This document shows, in pieces, positions 34,931-43,792 of a DNA stretch of 60,121 bases. This DNA is from GCA-2725625 sp964574215. Lineage in GTDB: Bacteria; Pseudomonadota; Alphaproteobacteria; Rhodospirillales; UBA2165. Position numbers and translations under genes: made by a program. Below the pieces are notes generated by a model that did not search any database, was not told where the DNA came from, and was given only the letters and a program-made list of their open reading frames with translations. The stretch is from contig CAZNLR010000031.1 in assembly GCA_964574215.1 (NCBI GenBank), positions 1 through 60,121 on the forward strand, given 5' to 3'. Position 1 is the first letter of the stretch. Each line of letters starts with the position of its first letter.

Positions 34931-34951
34931 AATTTGCCTCTATCTTCAAAC

Positions 34952-35032
34952 GTCATGCGCGGGCTTGACCCGCGCATTCATGAGTCCGGGAGATTTCAGA
35001 AGCTGGATACGCGGGTCAAGCCCGCGCATGAC
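34952..35032. repeat. Palindromic intergenic repeat (long inverted repeat)
   Basis: A 23-bp perfect inverted repeat (arms 34952-34974 and 35010-35032) encloses 35 nt. Each arm also contains a smaller palindrome, CGCGGG-CTTGA-CCCGCG. It has the form of dispersed alphaproteobacterial palindromic elements, and it could terminate the xdhC operon. The remainder of the 250-nt gap holds no gene. Confidence 0.85.
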
Positions 35033-35182
35033 AAACAAGGGTAGTGATGGCGTAGAATTGCCTATTCACCAATATTACCTTGAGCTGATAAATCAGTTAA
35101 GGTTACATTTTTTAGAACACATTCGGAAATCCCCTTCAAATTGAGTCAAATCGGGGGGCGGACGGGTTTACAAGCCATCCGG

Positions 35183-35725
35183 TTAAAACAGGTCTTCACT
35201 GTCCGAAGCTTGAATTTCGAAACAGTTCATTTGAACGGCGAGACTTGTGTAATAACCGATGATCGCGGTCAACTCGAAAAGCGTTTGCTCGCCAAACCTG
35301 TCGAGCGCCTGTTGAAACGTTGCTTCGGATAATCGCCGTGTTTCAGTGATTTCGCTCGTAAGACGATAGACAATCTCCTCGTCCGCCTGTTCGAAGTCCG
35401 GCGTTTCACCGCGTGCAATGGCGTCAACGATTGATCGGCTGATACCTTTATCGATGGCGGTATCCTTGTGCTCGGTCCATTCGACGGATTGCCGCCAGTG
35501 ATGCGCGACTGTAAGGATGGTGAGTTCGGATAACCGCGCCGGCACGGTCGTGTAATAACGGCAATAGGCGCCCAATTTTTGCATCAGTGAGCCCAATTCG
35601 GGGCTGCGAAACCAGCCTTGCATCGGACCGACAATCGACTCTCTCGGCCCGGACAAAATATCATCGTAGAGGGCCTGCTGCTCAGGCGACATTTCTACAT
35701 AGTCAAGTTCTGTTAGGCGTGCCAC
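35183..35725 (-). CDS. Carboxymuconolactone decarboxylase / AhpD-like family protein
   Basis: A 180-residue helical protein of the CMD family (PARLSELTILTVAHHWRQ, then EWTEHKDTAIDKGI). The AhpD CxxC redox pair is absent, so it is of the decarboxylase-like type lacking peroxidase cysteines. The GTG at 35725 has AAAGGAA at good spacing; the frame also opens upstream at a less likely GTG. It could act on a ring-cleavage product, which would fit the island, but the function is inferred. Confidence 0.8.
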   Translation of the reverse strand: MARLTELDYVEMSPEQQALYDDILSGPRESIVGPMQGWFRSPELGSLMQKLGAYCRYYTTVPARLSELTILTVAHHWRQSVEWTEHKDTAIDKGISRSIVDAIARGETPDFEQADEEIVYRLTSEITETRRLSEATFQQALDRFGEQTLFELTAIIGYYTSLAVQMNCFEIQASDSEDLF

Positions 35726-35740
35726 GACGATGTTCCTTTC

Positions 35741-35850
35741 ACTCCCCCCCACCTCAATCCTCCCCGCAAGGGGGGAGGAAGAAGTTTATTGATATATCCT
35801 TACTATTCCCTCTCCCCTTGCGGGCGAGGGTTAGGGTGAGGGGTGCTACA
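35741..35850. repeat. GC-rich dispersed intergenic repeat
   Basis: Two palindromic segments: CCTCCCCGCAAGGGGGGAGG (about 35760-35779) and a CTCTCCCCTTGCGGGCGAGG unit with GTTAGGGTGAGGGG. These are of the type scattered through many alphaproteobacterial genomes between genes. They may form RNA hairpins at the ends of the flanking transcripts. Confidence 0.7.
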
Positions 35851-35853
35851 TGA

Positions 35854-36354
35854 CTACTTCTCAAACGTTCCCATTACGGCGGCTTTAGCCAGGGTGGCGA
35901 AGTGGAGGTTGAAGCCGACCACGGCGGCCGAGGTGTCTGCTTCCACCGGCAATGTTTCGGCGCCGACGGCGTGGACGACGAAGTAATACCGGTGCGGGCC
36001 GTGGCCTTCGGGCGGGCAGGGGCCGCCATAGCCGGGCGCGCCGAAATCAGTGCGGGTTTGCAAAGCGCCGGCGGGAAGATTACCCCCCTGACTGCCGGCG
36101 CCCAAGTCGAGAGAGCGCACATCACCCGGAATATTGACGACGACCCAATGCCAGAAACCGCTGCCCGTGGGGGCGTCCGGATCGTAGCAGGTGACGGCGA
36201 AACTTTTGGTGCCTTCGGGCGGCTCCGACCAACTCAGCTGCGGTGATTGATTGCCGCCGGAACAGCCGAAACCGTATTCCTCGCTCAGGATATGATCCAT
36301 TCCCAGAGCATCGCCGTCATTAAAACTTTCGCTGGTAACTGTAAAATCAGACAT
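35854..36354 (-). CDS. YbhB/YbcL family Raf-kinase-inhibitor-like protein
   Basis: A 166-residue PEBP-fold protein with the family motifs YDPDAPTGSGFWHWVVVNIP and GPCPPEGHGPHRYYFVVHA. Bacterial members bind small anions or lipids and have no settled role. There is no signal peptide, so it is cytosolic. It shares the strand of the yqeC operon but lies 23 nt downstream of it. Confidence 0.92.
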   Translation of the reverse strand: MSDFTVTSESFNDGDALGMDHILSEEYGFGCSGGNQSPQLSWSEPPEGTKSFAVTCYDPDAPTGSGFWHWVVVNIPGDVRSLDLGAGSQGGNLPAGALQTRTDFGAPGYGGPCPPEGHGPHRYYFVVHAVGAETLPVEADTSAAVVGFNLHFATLAKAAVMGTFEK

Positions 36355-36377
36355 GATTGTTATCTCCCTAAATAAAA

Positions 36378-37184
36378 TTATGCGTCTTCTAAATAATCAA
36401 TAATTTCCGATATTCCGGCCTCGGGCAAGAGCCAGCCGGCTACTGCCTTATCGGGTCTGCGTCCTGACGCCTTGGACAGTATCCGCATGATTTTCTGCGC
36501 GTCCAGCAGTCTTTGCAAAGAGCCGGAGCGGTTCAGAAACAAAACGCACTTGGCTGAGTCCGGGCGTCCTTTTGTCAATCCTTGCTTGTGGGTAACGGCG
36601 GTGGCGAGTGTCTCAGGCGTAATCGGATCACCCAATTTTGAGCCGGTAATTTCTGCCCAAATTTCCGGGCGGAACAGCGTGTTCTCACCCAGCGGCTTAC
36701 CCAAACCATTCAAGCCGGCGACTGCGATAAAAGTATCGGTGCTGCTGGGAACGACCGGCTCATAAGAAGCCGGAGCCTTTAACGGAAGTCGCCGGGATCC
36801 GTCTGCTTCCACCAATATGCGGTCGAACGTCCCTTTTTCTTTCAGCCGATCAATTTCCTCCGGCGACAACCCGCCCAGTTTAATCGGGTCTTTCGCTTTT
36901 CCGGTGGTGGCGATCACGGCACCACCTTGCTCTGGGATGAGTTCGCGAGATAGGTCAATGATTTCCTCTGCGCTGTTTGCCGCAATGGCGGGCCAGGTGT
37001 CCTCGGCTTCGGCCAAGGCGATCTTGGTCGTCGTGGTGATCAACACCTGGTCGCCCTGACAAGCGAACATTTTCGCCAGGGTGAACATCAGCGTGGTTTT
37101 GCCCCCGGCGCCGCAGATGGATATCAACTTGGCGTCCTCGACCCCCAGGGCTTCGACCAGCGTGGTTTCCCCATCGGTGTGCAT
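36378..37184 (-). CDS. yqeC: YqeC, selenium-dependent molybdenum hydroxylase maturation protein
   Basis: A 268-residue protein with a P-loop CGAGGKTT (residues 24-31), ITTTTKIA, and the segment DRILVEADGSRRLPLKAP that is characteristic of YqeC. Family members are found with YqeB and selD in organisms that make selenium-containing molybdenum hydroxylases. Its exact reaction is not known. The ATG at 37184 is 1 nt after the yqeB stop; the longer open frame to 37325 overlaps yqeB and is rejected. Confidence 0.9.
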   Translation of the reverse strand: MHTDGETTLVEALGVEDAKLISICGAGGKTTLMFTLAKMFACQGDQVLITTTTKIALAEAEDTWPAIAANSAEEIIDLSRELIPEQGGAVIATTGKAKDPIKLGGLSPEEIDRLKEKGTFDRILVEADGSRRLPLKAPASYEPVVPSSTDTFIAVAGLNGLGKPLGENTLFRPEIWAEITGSKLGDPITPETLATAVTHKQGLTKGRPDSAKCVLFLNRSGSLQRLLDAQKIMRILSKASGRRPDKAVAGWLLPEAGISEIIDYLEDA

Positions 37185-37185
37185 G

Positions 37186-38016
37186 CTAGGCCGCCTTATT
37201 GTAGTGCCGCATGATGGCTTCCAGTACCGAGCCGCCGATGGCGCGGGCCTTATCCGAAATGGAGCCGCAATATTGAGGGTCGCCCCTGGGGTCGATGTCA
37301 CCGATTTTGAGGCCCTCGGGAACAACCGTCCCGGGCTTGATCAACCCCCGCAGGATGCCGTTGATTTCGGCTTTGACGGGACTGCCTTCGACGTTTCCCA
37401 CGATGTCGCCTTCTTTAACCAAATCGGCGATAATCTTATCGGTTTCGAAGGCACCGGCTGCGGGGGCGCGAAGAACCCGTTTCGCCGTGTGCCCTGAGAT
37501 GGCGCCGGGCACACCAGTATCGGGCGCCGCTGCTCCGTCCTCAATGATCCGGCCCAGATTGTGGCCGCGGTTGGTTTCAATCAATAAATGGCAGTCCGAG
37601 CCGGCTTCGAACCCGGGGCCAAGGGCGATAACCAACGGCGCGTCCGATTGTGAGGTTCCTGTATTTCGCTTCGCCAGGATAGCGTCGATGACCACGTCCG
37701 GTTTAAGGTCGTCGATACGTTCCCAATCGGTGGTGAGCGTTACGGCAATCTTGCCGCCACCCCATGCCGACAAGATACCGGATCCGTCTTTCACCGATAT
37801 CGCGGGAACGTCCTCGACGCTGGCTTGCCCTTCTTCCAGTGCTGTGCAGAAGGACACCTGCCGCCGGACGGCCAGGGCGTTTTCGAGGTCGAGCATACAG
37901 ATACGGCGAATATTCGCCTGGTAGAGGCGCCAGGCGATGGCGCTCGCCATTTCGCCCGCGCCCTTGATCAGCACGAGGGGAGAAACCGGCGAGTTATCTG
38001 TCGTTTGCTCGGTCAT
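37186..38016 (-). CDS. yqeB: YqeB (EF2563 family), selenium-dependent molybdenum hydroxylase maturation protein
   Basis: A 276-residue protein that matches the C-terminal half of E. coli YqeB: IKGAGEMASAIAWRL, DAILAKRNTGTSQSDAP, VIALGPGFEAGSDCH, LIETNRGHNLGRII and PGAISGHTAKRVLRAP, then a lipoyl/biotinyl-like domain. In E. coli this half is fused to an XdhC half; here the XdhC partner is a separate gene at 34136. The family is a marker of selenium-dependent molybdenum hydroxylases. It overlaps mocA by 4 nt. Confidence 0.92.
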   Translation of the reverse strand: MTEQTTDNSPVSPLVLIKGAGEMASAIAWRLYQANIRRICMLDLENALAVRRQVSFCTALEEGQASVEDVPAISVKDGSGILSAWGGGKIAVTLTTDWERIDDLKPDVVIDAILAKRNTGTSQSDAPLVIALGPGFEAGSDCHLLIETNRGHNLGRIIEDGAAAPDTGVPGAISGHTAKRVLRAPAAGAFETDKIIADLVKEGDIVGNVEGSPVKAEINGILRGLIKPGTVVPEGLKIGDIDPRGDPQYCGSISDKARAIGGSVLEAIMRHYNKAA

Positions 38017-38642
38017 TTCGCCTTATTTTTCTCATTTGCCGCCAGGGATTGCAAATCGATTTCCCGATCCACATCGCGAAAAAGCAATTCATCTGAATAG
38101 TCGATGGAAACTGTACTCTGGGGATTGGTGTCGATGATCTCCCGGGCTCCGGTATCGCCGGTGAGAGCGAGTATATCGTGATAAAATCGTTCACCGAATA
38201 TCACCGGATTGCGGCGTTTGCCATTGAACGAAGGATAGCAGATATCTTTTTTCGATTTTTCGAATGTCGCGATCACGTCATCGATGACGGAAGGATTGAT
38301 TAAGGGCTGGTCTCCCATCAAATACATGACACCCAAACAGTCCTGCTGAACCCTTTTAAGTCCCGCGATCACCGAGCGGCTTTGACCCTCCTGGAAGTCA
38401 GCGATGTCAATGCAGTCGAAGCGCGGGTTTTGAAGCTGGTCGTCGAGGGCTTCTCTGACTTTATCCGCTTCGTGTCCTAAAACAGCTAAAATTTTATCCA
38501 ATCGGGAAGATAGCGCAGCCTCGACGACCCGGCAGATCAGAGGCTTGCCGTTCAGTGACGCCAGCAACTTATTGCCGTCAAACCGGGTGGACATACCGGC
38601 CGCCAAAATGACGCCGGCGATGTTTGAAACTGAATTGTTCAT
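38013..38642 (-). CDS. MocA-like molybdenum cofactor nucleotidyltransferase (YgfJ type)
   Basis: A 209-residue protein with the nucleotidyltransferase signature VILAAGMSTRFDGNKLL near residue 11, GDQPLINP near 112 and NPVIFGERFY near 145. MocA transfers CMP to molybdopterin to make the cytosine dinucleotide form used by xanthine oxidase-family enzymes. First gene of an operon with yqeB and yqeC, whose stop and start codons overlap or touch. Confidence 0.92.
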   Translation of the reverse strand: MNNSVSNIAGVILAAGMSTRFDGNKLLASLNGKPLICRVVEAALSSRLDKILAVLGHEADKVREALDDQLQNPRFDCIDIADFQEGQSRSVIAGLKRVQQDCLGVMYLMGDQPLINPSVIDDVIATFEKSKKDICYPSFNGKRRNPVIFGERFYHDILALTGDTGAREIIDTNPQSTVSIDYSDELLFRDVDREIDLQSLAANEKNKAK

Positions 38643-38779
38643 AAGTTTAGCAGATTAAGGATATAGCAGGCTCTAGCAATCCAAACCATTACCTAAACAC
38701 CAAATGGATGCTGGACGGCGGTCGGCTGATTGGATAAGCAGACGGACATGGAACTCGTGGGCGGCACAGCCGGAGCAGG

Positions 38780-39670
38780 ATGGATATAGATAAAAAGACG
38801 TTTTACTGGGGGGTGGCGCTGTCGTTACTGTCGGCTGTTTTTTACTCCTTGAATTCGAACTTTGCCGCCATTTCCTATGCCCACGGGTCCAACCCGCTTT
38901 CGGTGCTGACAACGCGTATCGTGGTCGGTTCAATCGGCTTATATCTGTTGCTTAGATTGAAAAAAGTTTCGTTGGAATTGTCTCGCCGCGACAAACTTGC
39001 CGCATCGGGGCTCGGCGTCTTCCTGTCTCTCGGTTCCTTTTGTCTGTTAAGTTCATTTCAATACATTCCGGTCGCACTGGCGATCTTAATTTTCTATTTG
39101 TTCCCTTTGATGACGGCCATCGGCGCCTGGATTTTGGATCGGGAACCGTTGACTCCGGTTTTCGTCGTATCGCTGATCTTTGCGCTCATCGGACTGGCAT
39201 TCGCACTCAATATCGCCGACGGAAATTTTGATGCCAGAGGCGTTGGGTTGGCGCTGGGCGCAGCGTTATTCATTACCCTATTGATGTTATATAACGGCAA
39301 ATTGGTCAAAGGGCGGGATGCTCGGCCGATCACTCTCTACATATTGTCGTCAAGCGCCGTACTTTTTGTTGCCGTTAGTCTCGTTGCCGGGCGGTTTCTT
39401 TTGCCAAGTTCCACGGTCGGGCTTGCAGCTTTCTTTGGCGTGGCCATCGTCTATTCCATCGCCATCATTGTCATGTTTTTCGCCAACGCAATGATCGGTC
39501 CAGTGCGGACGTCGCTCTTTTTGAATTTCGAGCCGGTCTCGACGATCTTCTTGGGATTTTTTATCTTAGGTCAGGTGTTGACACCCTTGCAGCTTATGGG
39601 CGCCGCTATCGTCATTACCGCTATTGTCGTAGCGGGACGGCAAAAAATGGTGGTGGCGGTGCGCGAGTAG
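38780..39670 (+). CDS. EamA/DMT-family transporter
   Basis: A 296-residue membrane protein with ten transmembrane segments in two EamA repeats (SLLSAVFYSLNSNFAAISYA near residue 15; a second half begins near 150). DMT carriers of this type usually export amino acids or small metabolites. Divergent from the mocA operon and with no visible link to the pathway except position. Confidence 0.88.
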   Translation: MDIDKKTFYWGVALSLLSAVFYSLNSNFAAISYAHGSNPLSVLTTRIVVGSIGLYLLLRLKKVSLELSRRDKLAASGLGVFLSLGSFCLLSSFQYIPVALAILIFYLFPLMTAIGAWILDREPLTPVFVVSLIFALIGLAFALNIADGNFDARGVGLALGAALFITLLMLYNGKLVKGRDARPITLYILSSSAVLFVAVSLVAGRFLLPSSTVGLAAFFGVAIVYSIAIIVMFFANAMIGPVRTSLFLNFEPVSTIFLGFFILGQVLTPLQLMGAAIVITAIVVAGRQKMVVAVRE

Positions 39671-39991
39671 CTACCCCGTCTTAACCGGCCTGATGAAGGA
39701 TCGTACTATGCTGTCGTTCTTGAATATGCAGCTGGCCTTGAAATAGGTCGCTTTCTCTTCGTCTTTTTTCTTTTCATCGGGAACGATGGCGGTGATGGAT
39801 ATCGCCACGGTGACGCCGGTGCCGGTTTTGGTCCATTTTTCCTTGGTAATGGAAATTTTGGGATCACCGATTTTCTTGGCGACTTTTTTGGCGCAATCGG
39901 AGACGTAATTAGGATCGTCGGAGCAACCACTCAACGCCAAGGTAAACAGGACGGCAATTGCTGATGTTAAGACAACGCGAAAAGGCTTCAT
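39671..39991 (-). CDS. Small putative lipoprotein
   Basis: A 106-residue protein that I do not recognise. A signal peptide ends in a lipobox, FTLALSGC, so Cys22 is the likely lipidated residue. The mature part is Lys-rich with a predicted strand pattern and a second CxF motif near the C-terminus. It abuts the EamA gene. The ATG at 39991 gives a normal lipoprotein signal; 40015 would add eight residues ahead of it. Confidence 0.75.
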   Translation of the reverse strand: MKPFRVVLTSAIAVLFTLALSGCSDDPNYVSDCAKKVAKKIGDPKISITKEKWTKTGTGVTVAISITAIVPDEKKKDEEKATYFKASCIFKNDSIVRSFIRPVKTG

Positions 39992-40063
39992 GGTCCTGAA
40001 ATCCTCGATTCCCAACCATTAAAGTCTATTCGCGATTCTCTTTCAACTTTTACTTAATTTGTT

Positions 40064-42385
40064 CTATTTCTCAAGCAAGGCGTCCAAAACCCGCTCGGGC
40101 GTCATTGGCAGTTTGGTAAGGTTTACATCCACTGCGTTGCGGATGGCGTTGGCGATGGCCGGTGCGACACCAACCATGGCGGGCTCACCTACACCTTTGG
40201 CGCCGAAAGGACCGCTGGGTTCGGGAGCTTCCACGATATAGGCTTTAACCTCCGGGGCTTCCAAAGCGCTGGCGATTTTGTAATCCATCATGGACGGATT
40301 GACCAAGCGGCCATCCTCCCAGACCATTTCCTCGAAGAGCGCATAGCCCATGCCTTGAACAAATCCGCCCTGCACCTGGCCTTCAACATTGTTGGGGTTG
40401 ATGGCGCGGCCCACGTCCGCCGTTCCCCAGGCCCTGAGTACATCGACCTGCCCGGTGACCTCGTCCACCTCGACTTCGACGGCTAGGGCACCGAAAATAT
40501 AGGCGCCCATATTACCGAAGACGACCGAAACCATTTTCGATCCTTCCCGGTCGAAGGGAGGGCCATCGAACACAAAGGTGTCGGTACCGACAATGGGACC
40601 GCCGACGCCGTATTGGGCTCTCAAGGCTGCTTCTTTGAAGCTGACCGTCTCGTTGATACGGGGTGCGTCTTTCACTTCCGCATTGACGCCGATCTTTCCG
40701 CCCTGCAATAGCTGAAGAAATTTCTGGTCGCAGCCCAGGATGGCGGCGGCATGGCCCATGATTTCATCGGCAACTTTGTCAGATGCTTTCTTAACGGCCC
40801 GGCCCGTCGTGTAGGTGGTCCGGCTGCCGACACTTTTGTAATTGTAAGGCGTCGTATCGGTATCGGGGGTTGCCAGATTGATGTCATCGACCGAAACCTT
40901 CAACGCCTCGGCACAAATCTGAGTGAGGATGGTGTCGGCGCCCTGGCCAATTTCCGCCGCGCCGGTGCTGAGAACCAGTGTGCCGTCCTCTCTGAGTTGA
41001 ACAGTCGCACCGCTCGCCAGGAAGCTTGATATATGGGCGAAACCGGAAAAACCGACGCCGCGTTTTTTGCCCGGAGCGGGCGGGGGCAGGGCATCGTCCC
41101 CGTTTTGAGCGTCCCGGACGGTTTCGAAACATTGTACGATACCGCAAGCGGGCAACGGTTGTCCGCCCAGCCATTTTTCCTTGGCCAGCATGGCATTCTT
41201 CAACCGAAATTCGATAGGGGAGATACCCAGTTCATCGGCCAGACGGTCAAACAAAGTTTCACGGGCGAAGGTGACCTGCGGGTTACCGAAACCGCGGAAC
41301 GATCCGGCGCGCAATTTGTTGGTATAGACAGCCCGGCTCAACCCCCGGAAATGTTCCGCCCGGTAAGGGCCACGCGCCATCATCAGGCCGAAGCTGGCGA
41401 CCGCCGGTGTTTCATCCACAAAAGAACCGCCGTCGAAGATCAAATCGACTTCCTGGGCGACCAGGGTGCCGTCCTTATTGGCGCCCAGTTTCATGCGGAC
41501 GCGGGCGGGGTGGCGTGACCGGCAGATTTCAAAATCACCGGCGCGGCTCATGGTAATCTTTACCGGCTTGCCCGCCTTGAGGGCGAGCGCCGCGGCAATC
41601 GGTTGAACGTGCGGTCCGGCGCGGCCGCCGAAGCCGCCACCGATGGCTGGAGATATGACCCGTACCTTGGTTAGCGGCAGACCCAGATAATCGGCCGTCC
41701 GGGTTTGAATAAAATGGATGCCTTGATTGGCGCCCCAGATGGTCACCTTGCCCGTCGCATCAACGTCAGCCAGGGCCGAGGCCGGTTCGAGGTACAAATG
41801 ATGTTGCGCCTGGGTTTCGACTTCCTCTTCGACGATGGCGTCGCACAGGTCCCACGCGGCGTCGACATCGCCTTCCTCCGCCGACGTCTTCCAGCACTCA
41901 TTGCCGGACACATCCAGATCGGTCGCCTTCATGGCGTAGTCGAGATAATTGTCATGGAGAATGGGAGCGTCCTCCGCCAGCGCTTCGTCGATATTGAATA
42001 CCGGCGTGAGTTCCTCGTATTCAACTTCTACGAGGCGGGCGGCCTCTTCGGCGGCATCCGGGGTGCGGGCCGCAACGGCAGCGACGGGTTCGCCGATATA
42101 CCGGACCTTTCCTTTCGCCAGAAGCGTTTCGTCTTTGACGTGGCCGCCGCTATAGAACCAATCGTAATCATCGCCGGTAATGACGGCCTTCACACCCGGC
42201 ACCTCGAGCGCTGCGGAAATGTCATAGGAAAGAATTTTCGCATGGGGGTAGGGGCTTTGGGCGATGGCGCCGTAAAGCATACCAGGGAGGCTCATGTCGT
42301 CGGTATATTGGGCCCGACCGGTGGCTTTGTCGGTAACGTCGGTTCTGGGAATCCGTTTGCCGATGGTATCAAACATCTCGTTCAT
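40064..42385 (-). CDS. Molybdopterin-binding subunit of xanthine oxidase-family hydroxylase 2
   Basis: A 773-residue Moco subunit: GGGFGGRAGPHVQP near residue 236, LRAGSFRGFGNPQVTF near 345, AAEIGQGADTIL and a C-terminal FGAKGVGEP with the conserved Glu. It lacks the AYRCSFR loop with the active-site Cys of CO dehydrogenase, so it is not a CO oxidiser. Last gene in an FAD / 2Fe-2S / Moco operon, overlapping the 2Fe-2S gene by 1 nt. Close in sequence to the hydroxylase 3 subunit at 47427. Confidence 0.93.
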   Translation of the reverse strand: MNEMFDTIGKRIPRTDVTDKATGRAQYTDDMSLPGMLYGAIAQSPYPHAKILSYDISAALEVPGVKAVITGDDYDWFYSGGHVKDETLLAKGKVRYIGEPVAAVAARTPDAAEEAARLVEVEYEELTPVFNIDEALAEDAPILHDNYLDYAMKATDLDVSGNECWKTSAEEGDVDAAWDLCDAIVEEEVETQAQHHLYLEPASALADVDATGKVTIWGANQGIHFIQTRTADYLGLPLTKVRVISPAIGGGFGGRAGPHVQPIAAALALKAGKPVKITMSRAGDFEICRSRHPARVRMKLGANKDGTLVAQEVDLIFDGGSFVDETPAVASFGLMMARGPYRAEHFRGLSRAVYTNKLRAGSFRGFGNPQVTFARETLFDRLADELGISPIEFRLKNAMLAKEKWLGGQPLPACGIVQCFETVRDAQNGDDALPPPAPGKKRGVGFSGFAHISSFLASGATVQLREDGTLVLSTGAAEIGQGADTILTQICAEALKVSVDDINLATPDTDTTPYNYKSVGSRTTYTTGRAVKKASDKVADEIMGHAAAILGCDQKFLQLLQGGKIGVNAEVKDAPRINETVSFKEAALRAQYGVGGPIVGTDTFVFDGPPFDREGSKMVSVVFGNMGAYIFGALAVEVEVDEVTGQVDVLRAWGTADVGRAINPNNVEGQVQGGFVQGMGYALFEEMVWEDGRLVNPSMMDYKIASALEAPEVKAYIVEAPEPSGPFGAKGVGEPAMVGVAPAIANAIRNAVDVNLTKLPMTPERVLDALLEK

Positions 42386-42855
42386 TATTTGGCCTCCATC
42401 ACGTTTAGTGCCGCCTCGACTATTTTAGCGTAACCGGTGCAACGACAGAGATTACCGGATATACCTTCTCGGATATCGTCTTTGGAGGCTCCCGGGTTCT
42501 CTTTCAAAAAGGCCGTAAGTGTCAGGATCATGCCTGAGGAGCAAAAGCCGCATTGGATGGCGCCGGTATTGATGAACGCCATTTGGACGGGCGACAGTTC
42601 GCCGTTTTCTCCCAGTCCTTCGATGGTTTGGATGTCGCCACCTTCACATTCGACGGCCAGGGTCAGGCAGCCGCGGACGGGCTCGCCATCCACCAAAACG
42701 GTGCAGGTGCCGCAGACACCCTGGTTGCAGCCTCGCTTGGCTCCGGTCAGGTGGAGTTGATCGCGGAGGACGGATAAGAGCGTGTCTGACGTCCGGACCG
42801 AAACGGATTCGTCCTCGCCGTTTACATTCAGATCGAGTGGGCGGAGATCAACCAT
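42385..42855 (-). CDS. 2Fe-2S subunit of hydroxylase 2
   Basis: A 156-residue protein with both clusters: GCNQGVCGTCTVLVDG and QCGFCSSGM with NLCRCTGY. It overlaps the FAD gene by 8 nt and the Moco gene by 1 nt (TAATG), so it is translationally coupled in a three-gene operon. Confidence 0.95.
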   Translation of the reverse strand: MVDLRPLDLNVNGEDESVSVRTSDTLLSVLRDQLHLTGAKRGCNQGVCGTCTVLVDGEPVRGCLTLAVECEGGDIQTIEGLGENGELSPVQMAFINTGAIQCGFCSSGMILTLTAFLKENPGASKDDIREGISGNLCRCTGYAKIVEAALNVMEAK

Positions 42856-43708
42856 TTTTTACCTCCCAATCCTGGCGGGCCGTATCGATGGTTCGTTTGA
42901 TGAGACGAGGCAGGACCTTAAGGCGGTAACCGGCGCTGGCGCGTACATCGTCCAAAGGATCGCAGGCGTCAACGACGATTGACGCCGCCTCGGCGACCGC
43001 GCCATCATTGAGGTCGGAGCCGACCAGTTTGTTTTCTGCTTCTTCGGACCGGATGGGCGTTGAACCGCATCCGCCGATCACCATCCGAAGGGAGCCGCAT
43101 TTACCACCATCCATGGTCAGAACCAGCGCGACGGAAACCGTTGCGAAATCGCCGTCGACCCGGGCAATTTTGTCATAGACAGCAACCGCATCGGCGGGCC
43201 CGGCAGGAAGGGAGACGGACCGCACCATTTCACCGGGTTCCAGGGCCGTCTCCATAAAATCCATAAAAAAGTCACGGGCAGGGATCGAGCGTTCTCCGTT
43301 GGAGGAGAACGTTTCGATGACCGCATCGGCGGCTATCAAGGCGGTCGGGTAATCGGCAGCAGGGTCGGCATTGGCAACGGAACCGCCAATCGTTCCCATG
43401 CTTCTTATGGGCGGATGTCCGATATGGCGGGCGGCGATGCCGACGATCTCCTGGCCGTCCTTAAATCCATCGAAGCCGACGACCGTTTTATGTTTGGTCA
43501 TGGCGCCGATGGATATGGAGCCATCGTCACCGGCGGCTATGCCCTCCAAATCCTTTATATTCTTGAGCGATATAAGCGCCGTCGGTTGGACCAACTCAGC
43601 GTTCATCATAGCGACCAACGTTGCACCGCCGGCCAAACAACGAGCATCCTCGTTGTCCGCCAGCAGGCGTACCGCTTCGTCGACAGTTGTCGGTTTGAAA
43701 TATTCCAT
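42848..43708 (-). CDS. FAD subunit of hydroxylase 2
   Basis: A 286-residue FAD-binding subunit: ARCLAGGATLVAMMNAELVQ near residue 22, and SMGTIGGSVANADPAADYPT near 102. It lacks the cysteine insert found in the hydroxybenzoyl-CoA reductase-like enzyme. The ATG at 43708 has GGGG 6 nt upstream; the open frame extends to 43885 across a terminator and is rejected. Highly similar to the FAD subunit at 46093 (shared CxAGGAxLVAMMNAxLV). Confidence 0.93.
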   Translation of the reverse strand: MEYFKPTTVDEAVRLLADNEDARCLAGGATLVAMMNAELVQPTALISLKNIKDLEGIAAGDDGSISIGAMTKHKTVVGFDGFKDGQEIVGIAARHIGHPPIRSMGTIGGSVANADPAADYPTALIAADAVIETFSSNGERSIPARDFFMDFMETALEPGEMVRSVSLPAGPADAVAVYDKIARVDGDFATVSVALVLTMDGGKCGSLRMVIGGCGSTPIRSEEAENKLVGSDLNDGAVAEAASIVVDACDPLDDVRASAGYRLKVLPRLIKRTIDTARQDWEVKNG

Positions 43709-43764
43709 AAAAGCCCCAGCAAATTTATATCTGTTTTTTAAAATTAACGGCCATTTCCATTCCG

Positions 43765-43792
43765 AAGTCAATAGAGAGCGCCATTCATTATT
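43765..43792. promoter_or_regulatory. Degenerate copy of the 28-bp island element
   Basis: This stretch matches the two elements at 45892-45919 and 45924-45951 at 22 of 28 positions, in the same orientation, and ends in the same CATTCATTATT. It lies 57 bp upstream of the hydroxylase 2 FAD start. On the minus strand it ends in TTGACT, which could be a -35 box. It suggests shared control with the UbiD and hydroxylase 3 genes. Confidence 0.6.
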
